64,000 nt of DNA, from NCBI GenBank assembly GCA_012295275.1, contig CM022672.1, forward strand, positions 2,887,443 through 2,951,442, read 5' to 3'. Shown piece by piece: positions 28,846 to 40,594 of this stretch (its first letter is position 1; the number at the start of each line of letters is the position of its first letter). The notes below the pieces were generated by a model. The model was not told the origin of the DNA. It worked only from the letters and a program-made list of their open reading frames with translations, and did no database searches. This DNA comes from Chrysomallon squamiferum (Eukaryota; Mollusca; Gastropoda; Neomphalida; Peltospiridae). The translations under genes and the position numbers were made by a program.

Positions 28846-28910
28846 GGACCAAATGACTTAGTTACTGGAAGGACACTAACACCGGTTTACCAACCTCGAG
28901 TCCGTCTAAT
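28846..28910 (+). repeat. tRNA-like SINE fragment
   Basis: TGACTTAGTTACTGG at 28854-28868 resembles a pol III A box and ACCTCGAGTCC at 28893-28903 resembles a B box. The 39-bp spacing is normal for a tRNA-derived promoter. The arms do not fold as a functional tRNA by eye, so it is better read as an old tRNA-derived SINE head. Confidence 0.4.
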
Positions 28911-29329
28911 TGAAAACACAACAACACAGAAATAATGTAATACAATATAATGAAATACCGAAACCTTGACAGCGCTGTTAATCAACAGCAGTAGTTAATC
29001 GAAACCTAATTATGCATTGCCCAACAATCCGAGATGCCAGTTCATACTCTTTGACATGGGTTCGTGTCCAAATGGCTGAGTGCTAAGTGTAAGATTACGT
29101 ACGTCGACCTTTCTGCTAACATATGAAGTGAAAAAACAGAGTGACTGTTAATTAAGGGAAGTAAGAAATATGTTTCTCGTTATGTTGCTGTTAATAACGT
29201 GTCTTTGTTAGTTTGTTGTTGTTGTTGTTGTTGTTTTGGGTTGTTTTTTTTTTGCTCATATTTGTGTATATTCTATTGTCGAGGTTTGACATTTTTTTTT
29301 TATATAGAATTCGTAATTTTGTCTAGTAG
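28911..29329. other. Unique stretch with a possible second tRNA-like piece
   Basis: TGGCTGAGTGCTAAG at 29073-29087 looks like an A box, but the only B-like string (ACGTCGACC at 29101) is too close, at 28 bp. A GTT run lies at 29214-29235. No gene. Confidence 0.35.
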
Positions 29330-29933
29330 AGGTGGTGATGGTGATAATGGCAGTCATGGTTGGTAGTAGTCGTTGTGGTAGTTGTAATAGTAAATATAGA
29401 GCATCAGCAGCATCACCATTAGTAGTAAAGGACATAGTAATAGTAGTAATAGTAGACATTTAAAAATAATAATAGTATTTGTTGTAGTATTTGTATAGTG
29501 AAATAATAGCTGCAGCAGCATCACCAGCAGTAGTAGTAGCTGTTGTTGTAATAGAAGTAGTTGTAGTAATGATAGTAGAATTTTAAAAAAATAAATAATA
29601 GTGGTGCTAGTTGAAGTAGTAGCTGTAGTAGTGTTGTGTAATAGTAAAAGTAGTAGTAGCTGCAGAAACAGTATTAGTGTTGTTGTTTTGAAATAATAAC
29701 AGCAGAAAGATTAGAAAAAGTGGTAGTGGTAGTAGTTGAAGTAGTAGTTAATGCATTTGTTGTCGCACTATAGTCACAGTATTATTAGTAGTTAACGTAG
29801 TTATAACAGACGATTTAGAAATTCAAGTTGTAGTAGTAATAGTAATAGCAGCAGCAGCCGTAGTAGTTGTAGCAGAAGTAGTTCTGTTACTCTACTAGGT
29901 ATAGTAAAACTATTTATTTATTTATTTATTGTT

Positions 29934-29975
<42 letters not shown>

Positions 29976-29990
29976 ATTATTATTATTATT
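29330..29990 (+). repeat. Degenerate (AGT)n fields and (GTT)n
   Basis: AGT-type triplets at 29330-29460, 29500-29690 and 29800-29890, separated by short A/T-rich pieces, then TTTA and GTT/ATT runs at 29908-29990. Confidence 0.85.
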
Positions 29991-30780
29991 TTATAGTAAT
30001 TGTAGTCTCTGTCTTATTCTCTTATTTCACTTATGACTCTTATTCTCTCCATCTCTTTCTATTCCTCCTCCTCTCTTATTTTCTGAATTTTTTGTTCTGT
30101 CATAACTCTTCTCTTTTTTATCTCTCTCGCTTAAACAGTCCTTCTAAAAGAACAGCGGTACTACATAATTGGTTTTCTGTTTCATTAGAACGCAAGAATA
30201 ATGTACGAGCCTTCAGTTTTAACATTAAAAAAGGAATCGTATTTAGAAACCGTTGTTCAGTAAATTACTTCCTTGTCGTGAATAACTTTCTTTCATATAT
30301 ATTTTTTTTTGTAAAATGAATCTGAACTATATTTCAAGAAAGTGATATCTGTTATGAAGAGTCAATGAGGAATTACGTTGCATTTGCGAAAATGGAAAAA
30401 CGGGATTAAGTTTCAAGTGCCTGCTTTGTAACCAATAAGAAATACTCTGACTGTTCAAGGAGTTCTGTGTAGAACGCTGACTCGAAGGGACTCCAAGTTC
30501 AGGTATCAATTCCAGTCGGTGACTGCATTAGGCTATACAGAGTCTTGAATAGAGGCATTACGCCTTAGTGGTTTATCACAGGTCGTGGGAAGGTGAAAAT
30601 AAGACATCTTTTGCTGCTAATCGAAAAAGAGTAATCGATAACCTGCTGATAGCTGGTTTCGTGTCTCGTGTAATGTTAATAATTTCGTGTACGATGCCAT
30701 TTGAAAATATGATTTGTGAATCGTGAAATAAACGAATTTTTGTCTTTCTTCATCTGATTATGCTGTGGTGGCTGAATAGT
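29991..30780. other. Unique stretch
   Basis: T/C-rich at 30010-30130, then unremarkable unique DNA. Frames at 30092-30319 (plus) and 30327-30509 (minus) have no splice or composition support. Confidence 0.45.
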
Positions 30781-30906
30781 TATTATTATTATTATTAGTA
30801 GTAGTAGTAGTAGTACTAGTAGTGTAGTAGTAGCAGCAGCAGCAGCAGTTGTTGTAATAGTAGTAGTAGTCGTAATAGTTGTAGTAGTAGTAATAAAAAC
30901 ATAGCT

Positions 30907-30938
<32 letters not shown>

Positions 30939-31165
30939 CTAATAAAGTAATAGTGTCAGTAACAGTAAGAAAAACCGTAAACAATAGTTGAAGTAGTAGT
31001 AGTAGTTGTAACTGTTGTAATGGCAACGGAAGTAGAAATAGTTGTTGTTTGGAGATGGTGGTAGTAGTAGTAATAATAGTAATAGTGCAAGTTGTAGTAG
31101 TAGTAGTATTGGTGATGGTAACAGTACTGAGAATAGCAGCAGCAACAGTTGTAACTGTTGCAGTA
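30781..31165 (+). repeat. Degenerate (AGT)n/(AGC)n field
   Basis: Nearly 400 bp of triplet-periodic AGT, AGC, AAT and TGT sequence. All long frames here are Ser, Val or Tyr runs. Confidence 0.88.
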
Positions 31166-31652
31166 AGATAGTACTAATGGTATTCACAATCAGTATTAGT
31201 GAAATAGTAACCCTGACAATCTGACATGGAGGCTGGAACGGGATATAACTTTACTCCCAAATTCCGTGTTCCAGTATGAATATGGCATTGATGGCATTGA
31301 TCAAACACTTTGATCAGACCACGGCTCCAGACAGTACATCAGTGGAACTCCAGTTAGATTTCTTCATCACAAATATTTCACTACATATACTGGCTTTAAT
31401 TTGAACCTAACGTATTGTACGATCGATTCTAAAATAAGATGAACTAATAAGAGAAGGGAAAAAATAAACGCAAATTAAATAACGATGGTCCCCAATTTAT
31501 CAATAGTTTCAATAATGTAAGAGTAAGAATTGATCCATCTACTCGCAGAGAAATTTGGTTTAAGCTTGTTTGTGTTTGTTTAAATGTGGGAATACGTGTG
31601 TATCTGTTCTATGACGTTTTATTTATGTTTTTGCGTCAGTTTATGTATATAG
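31166..31652. other. Unique stretch
   Basis: High complexity with a small local duplication (gatggcattgatcaaacac region near 31290). No gene signal. Confidence 0.45.
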
Positions 31653-31702
<50 letters not shown>

Positions 31703-31910
31703 ATGTGTGAGTTAAATACAGTTAGAGATATTTAATTATGATTTAATTTAATAAGATTAAGACATGCATACATATACTCACACATACATACACACATATA
31801 TACATACAGACATGTACATTTATGTATACAGATAGACAGACAAACAGACAGACAAACAGACAGAAACACAACACACCACACCCACACATATCACATCACG
31901 CGCAGGTACA
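31653..31910 (+). repeat. (TG)n, then CATA and CAGA simple sequence
   Basis: TG at 31653-31700; loose CATA/CACA and CAGA units at 31765-31905. Confidence 0.9.
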
Positions 31911-32786
31911 CACATGATCAAACGCCACTTACAAAACATCTTTTATTTTAGCTCACGACTCCATAAAGAACCCAAGCGTTTCGCAGCTCATGGCCATTAC
32001 ATTCGTCTATTTCCGTTTAACTTCGGGCGTTACACAAACACACATTTTCCATCGATTCCACCAGTCATTCTTCGGCTTTACAAAAAGCGTTTGTACGACC
32101 ATTATGACGCGTTAATGCATCTAGAAGTTTTGATTTAACACTAACCAAAGAAAATAATGTGTCTTGTTGCTGCTCTTTACTTCCATCATGCAATGAATAC
32201 TAAAACAAAAACAAGAAAAAAAAAGGAAAAAAAAAAAAGAAGAAATGTCCTAACAAACGATTCATTTACGTACATGAAAAGCTTGAACAGTTTTTAGCTC
32301 GTGGGCAGTCCCCGTGAATCGATTTGTTGTTAAGTTTGGGTAAAAAGCAGGCAAAGAATTTATGCTTTCATGATATCGTTAAGAGTGAAATGGGTTTTAT
32401 TTATAAAGTCTTGGCTGCACATTATTGCTGACAAATTTCTTAATTTATATGCTAATAATAGACCCTTTTCAGACGAAGATAATGCGAGACTGCTTCTAAT
32501 TTTGTTTAAACTCGTAACTGCGACTGGACCGTGGATACGTTATGACGTCATTGTGTTATATTTGGTTTTATTACCGTTCGGACTACATGAAAACGTATGT
32601 GCCTCTTTCTTAACGGTCCGTGAATTAATTGAGCTATACATTTTTTTTTTTTTTTACTTTATCACGCGGATCTTGGATTTTAAGACAAGTTCCAGCCGTC
32701 TATAAATATTTGCAAATCAATATATATTACGGAAAACGAAAATAAATATTACGGTTGTGGTATTTTATAGTACCTGCTATATAATA

Positions 32787-32787
<1 letters not shown>
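31911..32787. other. Unique stretch with a CRE
   Basis: High-complexity DNA. The plus frames 31914-32138 and 32370-32705 (111 codons, ending in a poly-F run) are not distinguishable from chance. A-rich at 32210-32245 and a T-run at 32641-32655. Confidence 0.4.
32543..32550. promoter_or_regulatory. Perfect CRE palindrome, ATGACGTCAT
   Basis: The ten-base version of the bZIP palindrome in unique sequence. Occupancy unknown. Confidence 0.35.
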
Positions 32788-32845
<58 letters not shown>

Positions 32846-32847
32846 TT
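32788..32847 (+). repeat. (ATT)n microsatellite
   Basis: About 19 uninterrupted ATT units. Confidence 0.97.
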
Positions 32848-34149
32848 AAATTGCAGAAAATATTCCCAAGTATGTGAGGGGCGGGGATAAGTGTATTTTG
32901 ATGTATCTAAAATCTGATTTGAATGCCAAACAGTTCAAAGTTGTTACAGAATTATGGCAGAATTTATAAAGTCTATTTCGATCTTACACTCGTATATTCC
33001 ATTATACTTAAAAAAAAAGAGGATCTAAAATATACCTTATATGTTATGTTAGTTTTTTTAAGTATTATGCCAGCATTGCTGTAGAATAGATCTAACATCC
33101 AGTTTGTTACCATAACCTTAACAGCGGCTAGTAACTTAAATCCAGAAATCTGTAGTTAAACCACTATTACTCTGCATTAGATATAACAGCTTTAACAAAA
33201 GTGACGGTAGGTGCTGTACGTAATTTCTATTAGCCGAAGATTAAGTAAAGACGGCAGAGGCGTTTTTATTGCATCCAGATAAATCACCTCAATAAAACTG
33301 ACAAGTCATCCTCTGTTTTCCAATCAAGTCATTGCTCAGTGGCTACGAATCAGAGCTTCTCACTAAGCCTTTTCTGTCTGCGGAGAAAAGCGAAGCATTG
33401 TTAGGAAAGAAAAATCTCTACAAAAGATTGGTATATTATTCTTCTCTTGACGCCCAACGGGTCCTAATAAATAACGTTCGTTTTCTTAAGTCAGGTAAAT
33501 CAATAAAGGAATATTTCATTTTTAACAGACTATGTTACTGTAGTCATCAATAAAACCGCCCCGCTTTCATTAGATTTGTGCTTGTCTTTTTTTTTCTGTT
33601 TCTTTTTCTTGTTCTTTTTAATGGGCTTTCGCAGTTTATAAAATAAATAAAACTAGTTGTAGTAATAGTATGAACAGCAGAAGTAGTAGTAAATGTTAAT
33701 AACAATAAGTAGCAGCAGTGACAACAGACGTGAGGCAGTAGTAGAAGTAGTGGCTGTAGTAGTATATATTTTAGCAATAGCAGTAATGCATGTTGTAATA
33801 ACATCTTTACATAAGGAGAACAAATCGTCATGCATTGATCCCATCGTGTTATTTTTATTGTTATGATTTATTTTTTTAACAAAGATTGCTTGCCAAAAAT
33901 AAATAAAACAATACCTGTATTAACTGTTCGTATCGCAATAGGCAATTATAGTATTTATAGATATCCATATTTTGATACCATATGGATTTTTCTTTCTGTG
34001 CGTTACTAATTTGATGATATCAAATCTAAAACAACGTCAACAACGACGATATCTAATAACTAATGTCTGTTAAACAACATACTTTTTTTCTTCAAAGTGC
34101 TCTTGTAATACAATATTATCAGTTGCAATCTATTTCATCATATGTTTGG
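32848..34149. other. Unique stretch with a short (AGT)n
   Basis: Unique DNA. Degenerate AGT/AGC triplets at 33655-33790. A 73-codon plus frame at 33332-33553 has no convincing signals. No gene called. Confidence 0.4.
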
Positions 34150-34790
34150 TTGCGTTAAGATAAAGTTCGGTAGAAAAATAATTCTATAGCTATAGAAAAC
34201 TGAAATATCTGTTATAACGTTTGTGGGTCATCATATGTTTTTTGGTTTGCATTACGCTGGAGTAAAGAAAATAAAAACTATTTTAATCCAAACAAAATGC
34301 AGTATCGGCGCCTGTATTAAGAATCATGTTATTATGTTGTTTTTAATAAGATAAAATTAATAAAATAAAAACTGTCTAATGCCGTCAAAAACGAAAGTTC
34401 CTTCAGAAAATAAAAAAAACATCTAACGCCAAACAGAACGTAATTTCAGGCTGAAATCTTTATGAGAATATTTTTGTTTCAATAAAGATAAAGTTTGGGT
34501 AAAAAGTTTAAAGCAAAATAAAATTACGTATTTTATGGATACACGTTTTCTTTGTATTAAGATATAGATTAGAATATAAATATTATGCATTACAGCTTTT
34601 ACGAACACATTTTTTTTTTTTTTTTTTTTTTTTTCATTAAGATAGAATTCGGATAATAGTAGTTTATGCTTCCAAAACTAGACATTTTGTTAAAAAACAA
34701 AATTATAAATAATATTTCTGTTTGCATTAAGATAGATTTCAGAAAAAAAAGAAAGAAATTATTTAACGCCAAGCAAGATAATAAGCCTGC
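34150..34790 (+). repeat. Highly degenerate tandem repeat, about 75-90 bp spacing
   Basis: A motif of the type gtattaagatagaattcgg recurs with variation at about 34157, 34251, 34314, 34345, 34480, 34553, 34635 and 34723. It is often followed by A-rich sequence and by ctaacgcc or ctaatgcc (34378, 34423, 34764). The pattern suggests an old satellite worn down by mutation. A T-run at 34607-34635 interrupts it. Confidence 0.55.
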
Positions 34791-34974
34791 GTGGTACGAG
34801 GTGATTCATATTCTGTTTTTGTTTACTGTTGTATATGAAATAACGTTGTACTGAACAGCTGAACTAGTGGATCTGTTCAAGCAGTAAGCGTGTGTGTTTT
34901 GCCTTGATCTGAAACATCATACACAACATTACAGAGCTAAGTGTCCATAGTTACAATCTCACATCTGGAAATAA

Positions 34975-35150
34975 TAATTATTATTATTATTAGTAGTAGT
35001 AGTAGCTGTAGTAGTAGTAGTAGTAACAGTAATAGTGGTAGTAGTAGTGGTGGTGGTGGTGGTGGTGGTGATGGTCGTAATAGTAATAGTAGTAGTAGTA
35101 GTAGTAGTACTAGTAACAGTACTAGTAATGAAATTAGTATTAGTAGTATT
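34975..35150 (+). repeat. (AGT)n/(GGT)n triplet field
   Basis: ATT, AGT, GGT and AGT blocks in series, partly degenerate. Confidence 0.92.
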
Positions 35151-35290
35151 CTATATTTGGATCATCACTCTCTTGATACATATAACTGTTTCCATAAACA
35201 ATACATCAACACATATTTTCGTTAAACAATACATACGTATATATTGTTAACACATAATTAAATAATGTTTCGTTCCAGCATTCGAAGCAT

Positions 35291-35390
35291 CATTGTCAAT
35301 ACTTGACAATTTACTCAAATACGACATTCAGTGTTTTTAAACATTGTTTCATTTCGACAGCGACGTGGACATTGTCAACACTTGTCAGCC
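35291..35390. promoter_or_regulatory. Paired TTGTCAA motifs
   Basis: ATTGTCAATACTTGACAAT at 35292-35310 is an imperfect palindrome (TTGTCAA, 3-4 base spacer, TTGACAA). A sister copy ATTGTCAACACTTGTCA starts at 35371. The paired arrangement suggests a protein-binding site, but no factor is assigned. Confidence 0.3.
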
Positions 35391-36061
35391 GCCGATGTTC
35401 TTCTCACTTTCATTTTCCTCGACATTTCACGTCTTTTCTCTCCTTCGTTAAAAAAAAAAACGTAGCAGACGTGACAATTAACGAGATGCGTTGATCACGT
35501 CGGAAATCATTACAGACGTTTTTTCTTCCGTTAATTTTTTTTTTTTTTTTTCCTAGCTGTTACTGATTTCGAATACGACTAACTAGCAATCTCGAGTGTC
35601 CTTCAGTGGTTACCATTAGCGTGATTTCCATTCTGTTGCCTGGAAGGCGAAGAATCCTTAGCTTTGAAATACGGCCGCTATCTTTAGGGTGAGAAACTAA
35701 CAAGAAGAAAACTTGGAGGTGCTAAATTAAATATCTCGTTTAGATCTTCGTCTTCAAAATAATAAAAAAAAAACGAAAGAAGAAGAAGAAAACGATGATA
35801 TGATTGTTTACGATTATGGATTCTTTTTATGCTTTAAAAATACGTGATTTTACTTTTTCACGAAGTAATTAAAAGTGTATAAATAAATAAAAGTTTTAGC
35901 TGGCTTAAATAGCATGTACTTTAAGATGTTTACTGTCGTGAAACTGCCCTTAAGGTTGAAAGATTGATGGTTAAGTTTAGAAATATGTATGTATGCAGGT
36001 ATTTTAGAATTTGAATATTCTTTGTCTTCTGAACGTCTGAAGAGACTCTGCACTTATAAAT
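35391..36061. other. Unique stretch
   Basis: High-complexity DNA with a moderate number of CpGs to 35700 and A/T runs at 35450 and 35540; AT-rich after that. No gene signal. Confidence 0.45.
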
Positions 36062-36188
36062 ATCCAGGAACTCACTAGCACAAGAGGACAAAGTCCAATT
36101 ACAACCTCACAAGCCCGTCAGATGCCGCTGACGAGACTCGAACGTATGACACCCACTTGCCTGCACTCCGAAGGCGGACGACGCTACG
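36062..36188 (-). repeat. tRNA-derived SINE (minus strand)
   Basis: On the minus strand TAGCGTCGTCC (plus 36176-36186) fits a pol III A box and GTTCGAGTCTC (plus 36133-36143) fits a B box, 43 bp apart. The sequence between reads like a tRNA D arm, anticodon arm and T arm. A non-tRNA body follows (cggcatctgacgggcttgtg and beyond), which is SINE architecture. Octopus genomes are known for tRNA-derived SINEs; I cannot assign this one to a named family. The 3' end is not defined and the 5' end abuts simple CATA sequence. Confidence 0.6.
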
Positions 36189-37439
36189 TATGTATGTACG
36201 TATGTGTGTTCCGTGTATGGTTAAATAAAATATTATTTTCTGTTTTCACGATTCACTCGATGAATTTCACTTGAAAGAAAACAGAATGATAAATGTTAAT
36301 GTACATCACTTCACGTGGATCATGTTTGTATTGATTTGGGATAATCTTGTTTAGAAGTCTAAATAAATGTATTTGGTAACATGCGACTCTGATTTCTGTC
36401 AAGTGTGTATATATGTTGTATACAGTGCTTTTAGCATATATGCATAATGTATGTATTTTAATTTGCATGAATGCTTATATGTAAGTATCTATGTTTGTAT
36501 GTATTTATATGTATGCATAATTATCTACGTAAATATGTACAAAAACGAATGTGCTTATATTTGTAAAGGTATAGATATGTATATATAAATATACTAATCG
36601 CATACATATGTTTTGAAGTATTTATGTTCTGAGTACAGAACTATGGACGCTATGTAAAGGAAACGGAGGGAAACAGAACGTCATGACTGGAAGAAGTTCT
36701 AATAAAGCCGCTAATTACAAGTTCACTATTAAATGGAAAGTGAATGCTAACCTAGAACGTTGATTAATCGGGTGCAGTGATGTGAGATGAAAACTAATCC
36801 ACTCATTCGGGCGTGTTCTGGACAACAATTTATTTTTCATCTTTCTTGGTCTCGTTAAAAGTAACAGCATCTCTGTCTGTCTGTCTGTCTGTCTCTGCAT
36901 CTTTCATTCCGAGATTCTGATTTCCAGATAATGATAAATTATTAAAACGTATTTAACAACATCAACAACAACTACAACAAAAAACAACAACAACAACAAG
37001 ATAAACAAGCAAAAACAACAGTAACAACATTCTGCCATAACAAAATAGAAAACAGAGAGATATTAATTAATGTACAACTTCTGTTTGAAACGAAATCAAA
37101 CACCACGTACATAATTAAAGGTAAATGTAGCTTGCCTTTAGAGATTTACGACTATTTGCTATTAATTACGTCTGTAGCTCTCTATCGATTGTAAGCACTG
37201 TTGACTTTTTTTTTCTTTTTTCACATTCATTTGTTTTGTGTTTTTTTTACTCTTTTTTTTTACCTGCAACTGCCATTAGTATACAAGATTGCTGCTTACA
37301 GAGTTTATCTAATTTGCTCGTGTGCCTAATGAGATCATTATTAAGAAATAATATATATATACATACTCTTTTTTTTTTTTCATCATAGGTGACAGAACAA
37401 GAAGAAAACGAATATGATGACGATGACGACTGTGATGGA
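36189..37439. other. AT-rich stretch with loose TATG simple sequence
   Basis: Loose TATG/TATA sequence at 36470-36610, CTGT at 36870-36895, AAC-rich sequence at 36960-37025, T-runs near 37210-37262 and 37370. No gene signal. Confidence 0.5.
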
Positions 37440-37830
37440 TGATAAGACTTTTACTTCAACTATTGCTGCTGCTGTTATTACTACTAATATTAATACTAAT
37501 AATGGTATTATAATTTCTACAGTTACTACACTACAACCATGTCATTACTGCTGTTGCTGCTGCTACTACTGATGTTACTACAACTACTACTGTTACGAAT
37601 ACTTCTAACTCTAAAACTAAATATCATTGTTGTTATTACAAAAGCTATTAGTTCTGATATCTTATTAGTTTTACTACTACTACTACTGCTACTACTGCTA
37701 ATACTAATACTAATACTACCACAATTACTACTGTTAGTACCACAGGTACTATTGCTAAAACAACAGCCACATCAGATTATCACAACATTACTAATGCTAT
37801 CATTAACACACTACGACAACAACAAGGACT
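37440..37830 (+). repeat. Degenerate (ACT)n field (complement of the AGT fields)
   Basis: About 390 bp of triplet-periodic ACT, ATT, GCT and AAC sequence. The 99-codon frame here is a Leu run artefact. Confidence 0.85.
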
Positions 37831-38017
37831 ATTATTAAAAATAAGAATTTTGCCCCTTACTTTGGTCACGACGTTGTTTACTAGGTCACAGACAGCACTG
37901 ATACGTCATCATCCTACTTAGCACCGACAACAACAACTAAATCACAGCTTTACAGCCATACTATGATTACTGTCAGACAGTGCATCGACAGATTCTTTAT
38001 TTCTAAAACCAATAATA
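37831..38017. other. Short unique stretch
   Basis: High-complexity DNA with a few CpGs and an ATACGTCAT site near 37900. Confidence 0.4.
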
Positions 38018-38202
38018 ATAATAAGAAGAAGAAGAAGAAGAAGAAGAAGCAGAAGAAGAAGAAGAAGAAGATGACGAAGACGAAGAAGAAGAATGACAAT
38101 AATAGTAATAACAACTACACCAACAATAATAATAATAAAGACAATAAGAGTAACAATAATAATAATAACAATAATAATAATAATATGATGATGATGATGA
38201 TG
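38018..38202 (+). repeat. (GAA)n, (AAT)n and (GAT)n compound
   Basis: GAA/AAG units at 38023-38090, AAT/AAC units to 38183, then GAT to 38202. The Lys-Asn-Met frame is an artefact. Confidence 0.93.
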
Positions 38203-38909
38203 GTAAATATAATACGAGAATTACTGACAGTGTGTATCTGTATGTGTCTTTGTGGACATAAGTTACGTCATTATATACACATGTGTTTTAAGAGTGTGTG
38301 TGTGTGTGAGGATAATAACAGGTTTCTGTCTTAACATTTCCAGCGAAGGTTAGAATATCGACCTGAAACTGATATTTTAAGACACTGAACAATTATTTCT
38401 TTCATCCTGCAGTCCTAGATAACACAAAAACTAACTGAAATCAACTGTTTTATTTATCAACTCACTGTTCCACACCTTACAACAGTTTATTTGTTTATAT
38501 ATATATATATATATATATATTAATAAAAACGTTCTTTTTAAGATCTAAACCAGCAAATACACATTAAACAAGAACCTGTGAACAAACGTATGTATGTATG
38601 TATGCACAGATAGATATGTTAATTAAAATTATATTATTAATGTTAGAATAGTCACGTCCCCCCAGAAAACTATATTTTTGGTTTTCAAGACATCATATCC
38701 GTGTTTGCTTCCATGTGGACGCGAAAAGATATAATTTAACGACTTACTAACAAAATTTAATGAAACCACGATAGATATCTGAAAATGCAGCGTCACCAAG
38801 GAAACTTTATGACGTCATGATCAACACGTCAGATAATGGCGTAATAATAATAATAATAGACGGTAAGAAATGTTTGTTTCATTTATCTACTCAAGTCAGA
38901 ACATAACAT
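38203..38909. other. Unique stretch with short TA/TG tracts
   Basis: TG at 38294-38309, TA at 38498-38520, TATG at about 38588-38603. A CRE lies at 38810. No gene. Confidence 0.45.
38810..38817. promoter_or_regulatory. Perfect CRE palindrome, ATGACGTCAT
   Basis: Ten-base bZIP palindrome, followed 12 bases later by an acgtcag half-site. Occupancy unknown. Confidence 0.35.
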
Positions 38910-38911
38910 CA

Positions 38912-38931
38912 AGCGCGCGCGCGAGAACGCA

Positions 38932-38983
<52 letters not shown>
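38912..38983 (+). repeat. (GC)n-(CA)n alternating purine-pyrimidine tract
   Basis: gcgcgcgcgcg, a short interruption, then a gcacgcgcac-to-(CA)n run to 38983. Alternating CG plus CA is among the best Z-DNA-forming sequence types. Confidence 0.93.
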
Positions 38984-38987
<4 letters not shown>

Positions 38988-39220
38988 CGTGTTAACGCTT
39001 ACGTGCGCTGAAAATCACAACCACAGTCGGTCGCACGAAAAGCCAAAACATTATAAATATAATAAATAAATGGTAAGAATTCTACATTTGAATGAATGAT
39101 CAAAAAAAAAAAAAAAAAAAAAAAAAATTCAAATGATAATAATAATAATAAAGAAAAAAAGAATATTACACGAATCACTAAGAACACTGAAAATATGTTG
39201 CTAATTAGCGAAATCTTATT

Positions 39221-39223
<3 letters not shown>
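38984..39223. other. Short stretch with an A-run
   Basis: Unique DNA with a 26-A run at about 39102-39127 and AAT units after it. Confidence 0.6.

Positions 39224-39312
<89 letters not shown>
39224..39312 (+). repeat. (CT)n microsatellite, 89 bp
   Basis: Uninterrupted CT tract. Confidence 0.98.
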
Positions 39313-39315
<3 letters not shown>

Positions 39316-39667
39316 GTCCTCGATTTTTCTCACACTCTGTAATTTTCGAAATTTATTGTGCTTTTGTTTTGTATCGTTGTTTTTGTTTGATTATTATTAT
39401 TTGTTTTATTTTTTATTTTTTATTTTTTTGTATCTGTTATTTTTGAAAGGCATTAAACTTACGACCCTGGACAAGATCCATCCATCCATGCGTGACGTTA
39501 ATAACACGAATACCGCAAACACCTGTCACACTTATCTCTGTCATCACTTTACGTACGTATTAAATGTTGTGAAACATCAGTCTCTCAAAGCAACAGTTTG
39601 GACAGGCGGGAGAGAGTTGATCGCAGATCAGTTCGATCTGACGTAGATAATCATTCTCTCTCGTTTA
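39313..39667. other. Unique stretch
   Basis: T-rich to 39440, then high-complexity DNA with CpGs and TGACGTTA near 39492. No gene signal. Confidence 0.45.
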
Positions 39668-40105
39668 ATAATACTAATACTACTACTACTAATAATTGCT
39701 GTTGTTATTTTTGTTGTTGCTATAATCGTTATTAAAAAAATGTCAGTAATATCAGTTTCAGTAATAGTAGTACTTGTTCTTGTTGTTGTTGTTGTAGTAG
39801 TATTAGTAGTAGACGTTAGTAGTAGTAATAGAAGTAGTAGTAGTACTAATAATCGTTATTATCATTATTATAAAAGTGTGAGTAATAGCTGTTACAGTGA
39901 TAGTAGTAGTAGTAGTAGTAGTAGTAGAACTAGTAGTAGGAGTAGGAGTAGTAGCGATATTAATAGTAGTAGTCGTAGTAATGGTAGTAATAGTTATTCC
40001 GGTACTAGTAGAAATAGTATAGTTGTAGTAGATGGAGTAGTAGAAATAATAATAGAAGTAGTAGCAGTAGTAGTAGTTGTAGTAGTAATTGTAGTAGTAA
40101 TAGAG
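39668..40105 (+). repeat. Degenerate (AGT)n field, about 440 bp
   Basis: The longest AGT-type triplet field here. Its three-base phase is kept almost throughout, which creates a 138-codon Ser/Val frame that is not a gene. Confidence 0.88.
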
Positions 40106-40483
40106 CGATGTGTCTGTTTTACGAGATTTGCTTATTTTGTAAAATATCGTCTGTAATGTACTCTTCTATAAAACTATTTGTGCAAAAATAAAAAATAAAT
40201 TAATATATAAATATATATATATATATAGTTGAACAGAAAATAATCTCACATATCATTTTTGTTAAGAAAAATCACCTATCTGTAACATTTGCATGTATAT
40301 ATCTATATGTGTGTGTGTGTATATATATATATATATTAATTCTCTTTTAAACAGTATTTTATCAAAACATCAACAACAACAACAGGAAAGAAAGAAAGAA
40401 ATATTGTCGTTAATACTTTGTATTAAAACAGAAATCGCTTGTCTATGTAAGTTTTTAAAATTGATCAACCTTTAGTTTATTTA
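40106..40483. other. AT-rich stretch
   Basis: TA tracts at 40205-40227 and 40320-40336, short AAC and AAAG runs. No gene. Confidence 0.5.
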
Positions 40484-40542
40484 AAAATAAATAAATAAAT
40501 AAATATTTAAATAAATAAAATAATAAATAAATAAATAAAAAA

Positions 40543-40594
<52 letters not shown>

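Noticed and set aside
32370-32705. 111-codon plus frame
   Set aside because: Runs into a poly-F tract and has no splice or domain support.
39740-40156. 138-codon Ser/Val frame
   Set aside because: Degenerate (AGT)n keeps phase and so lacks stops; not a gene.
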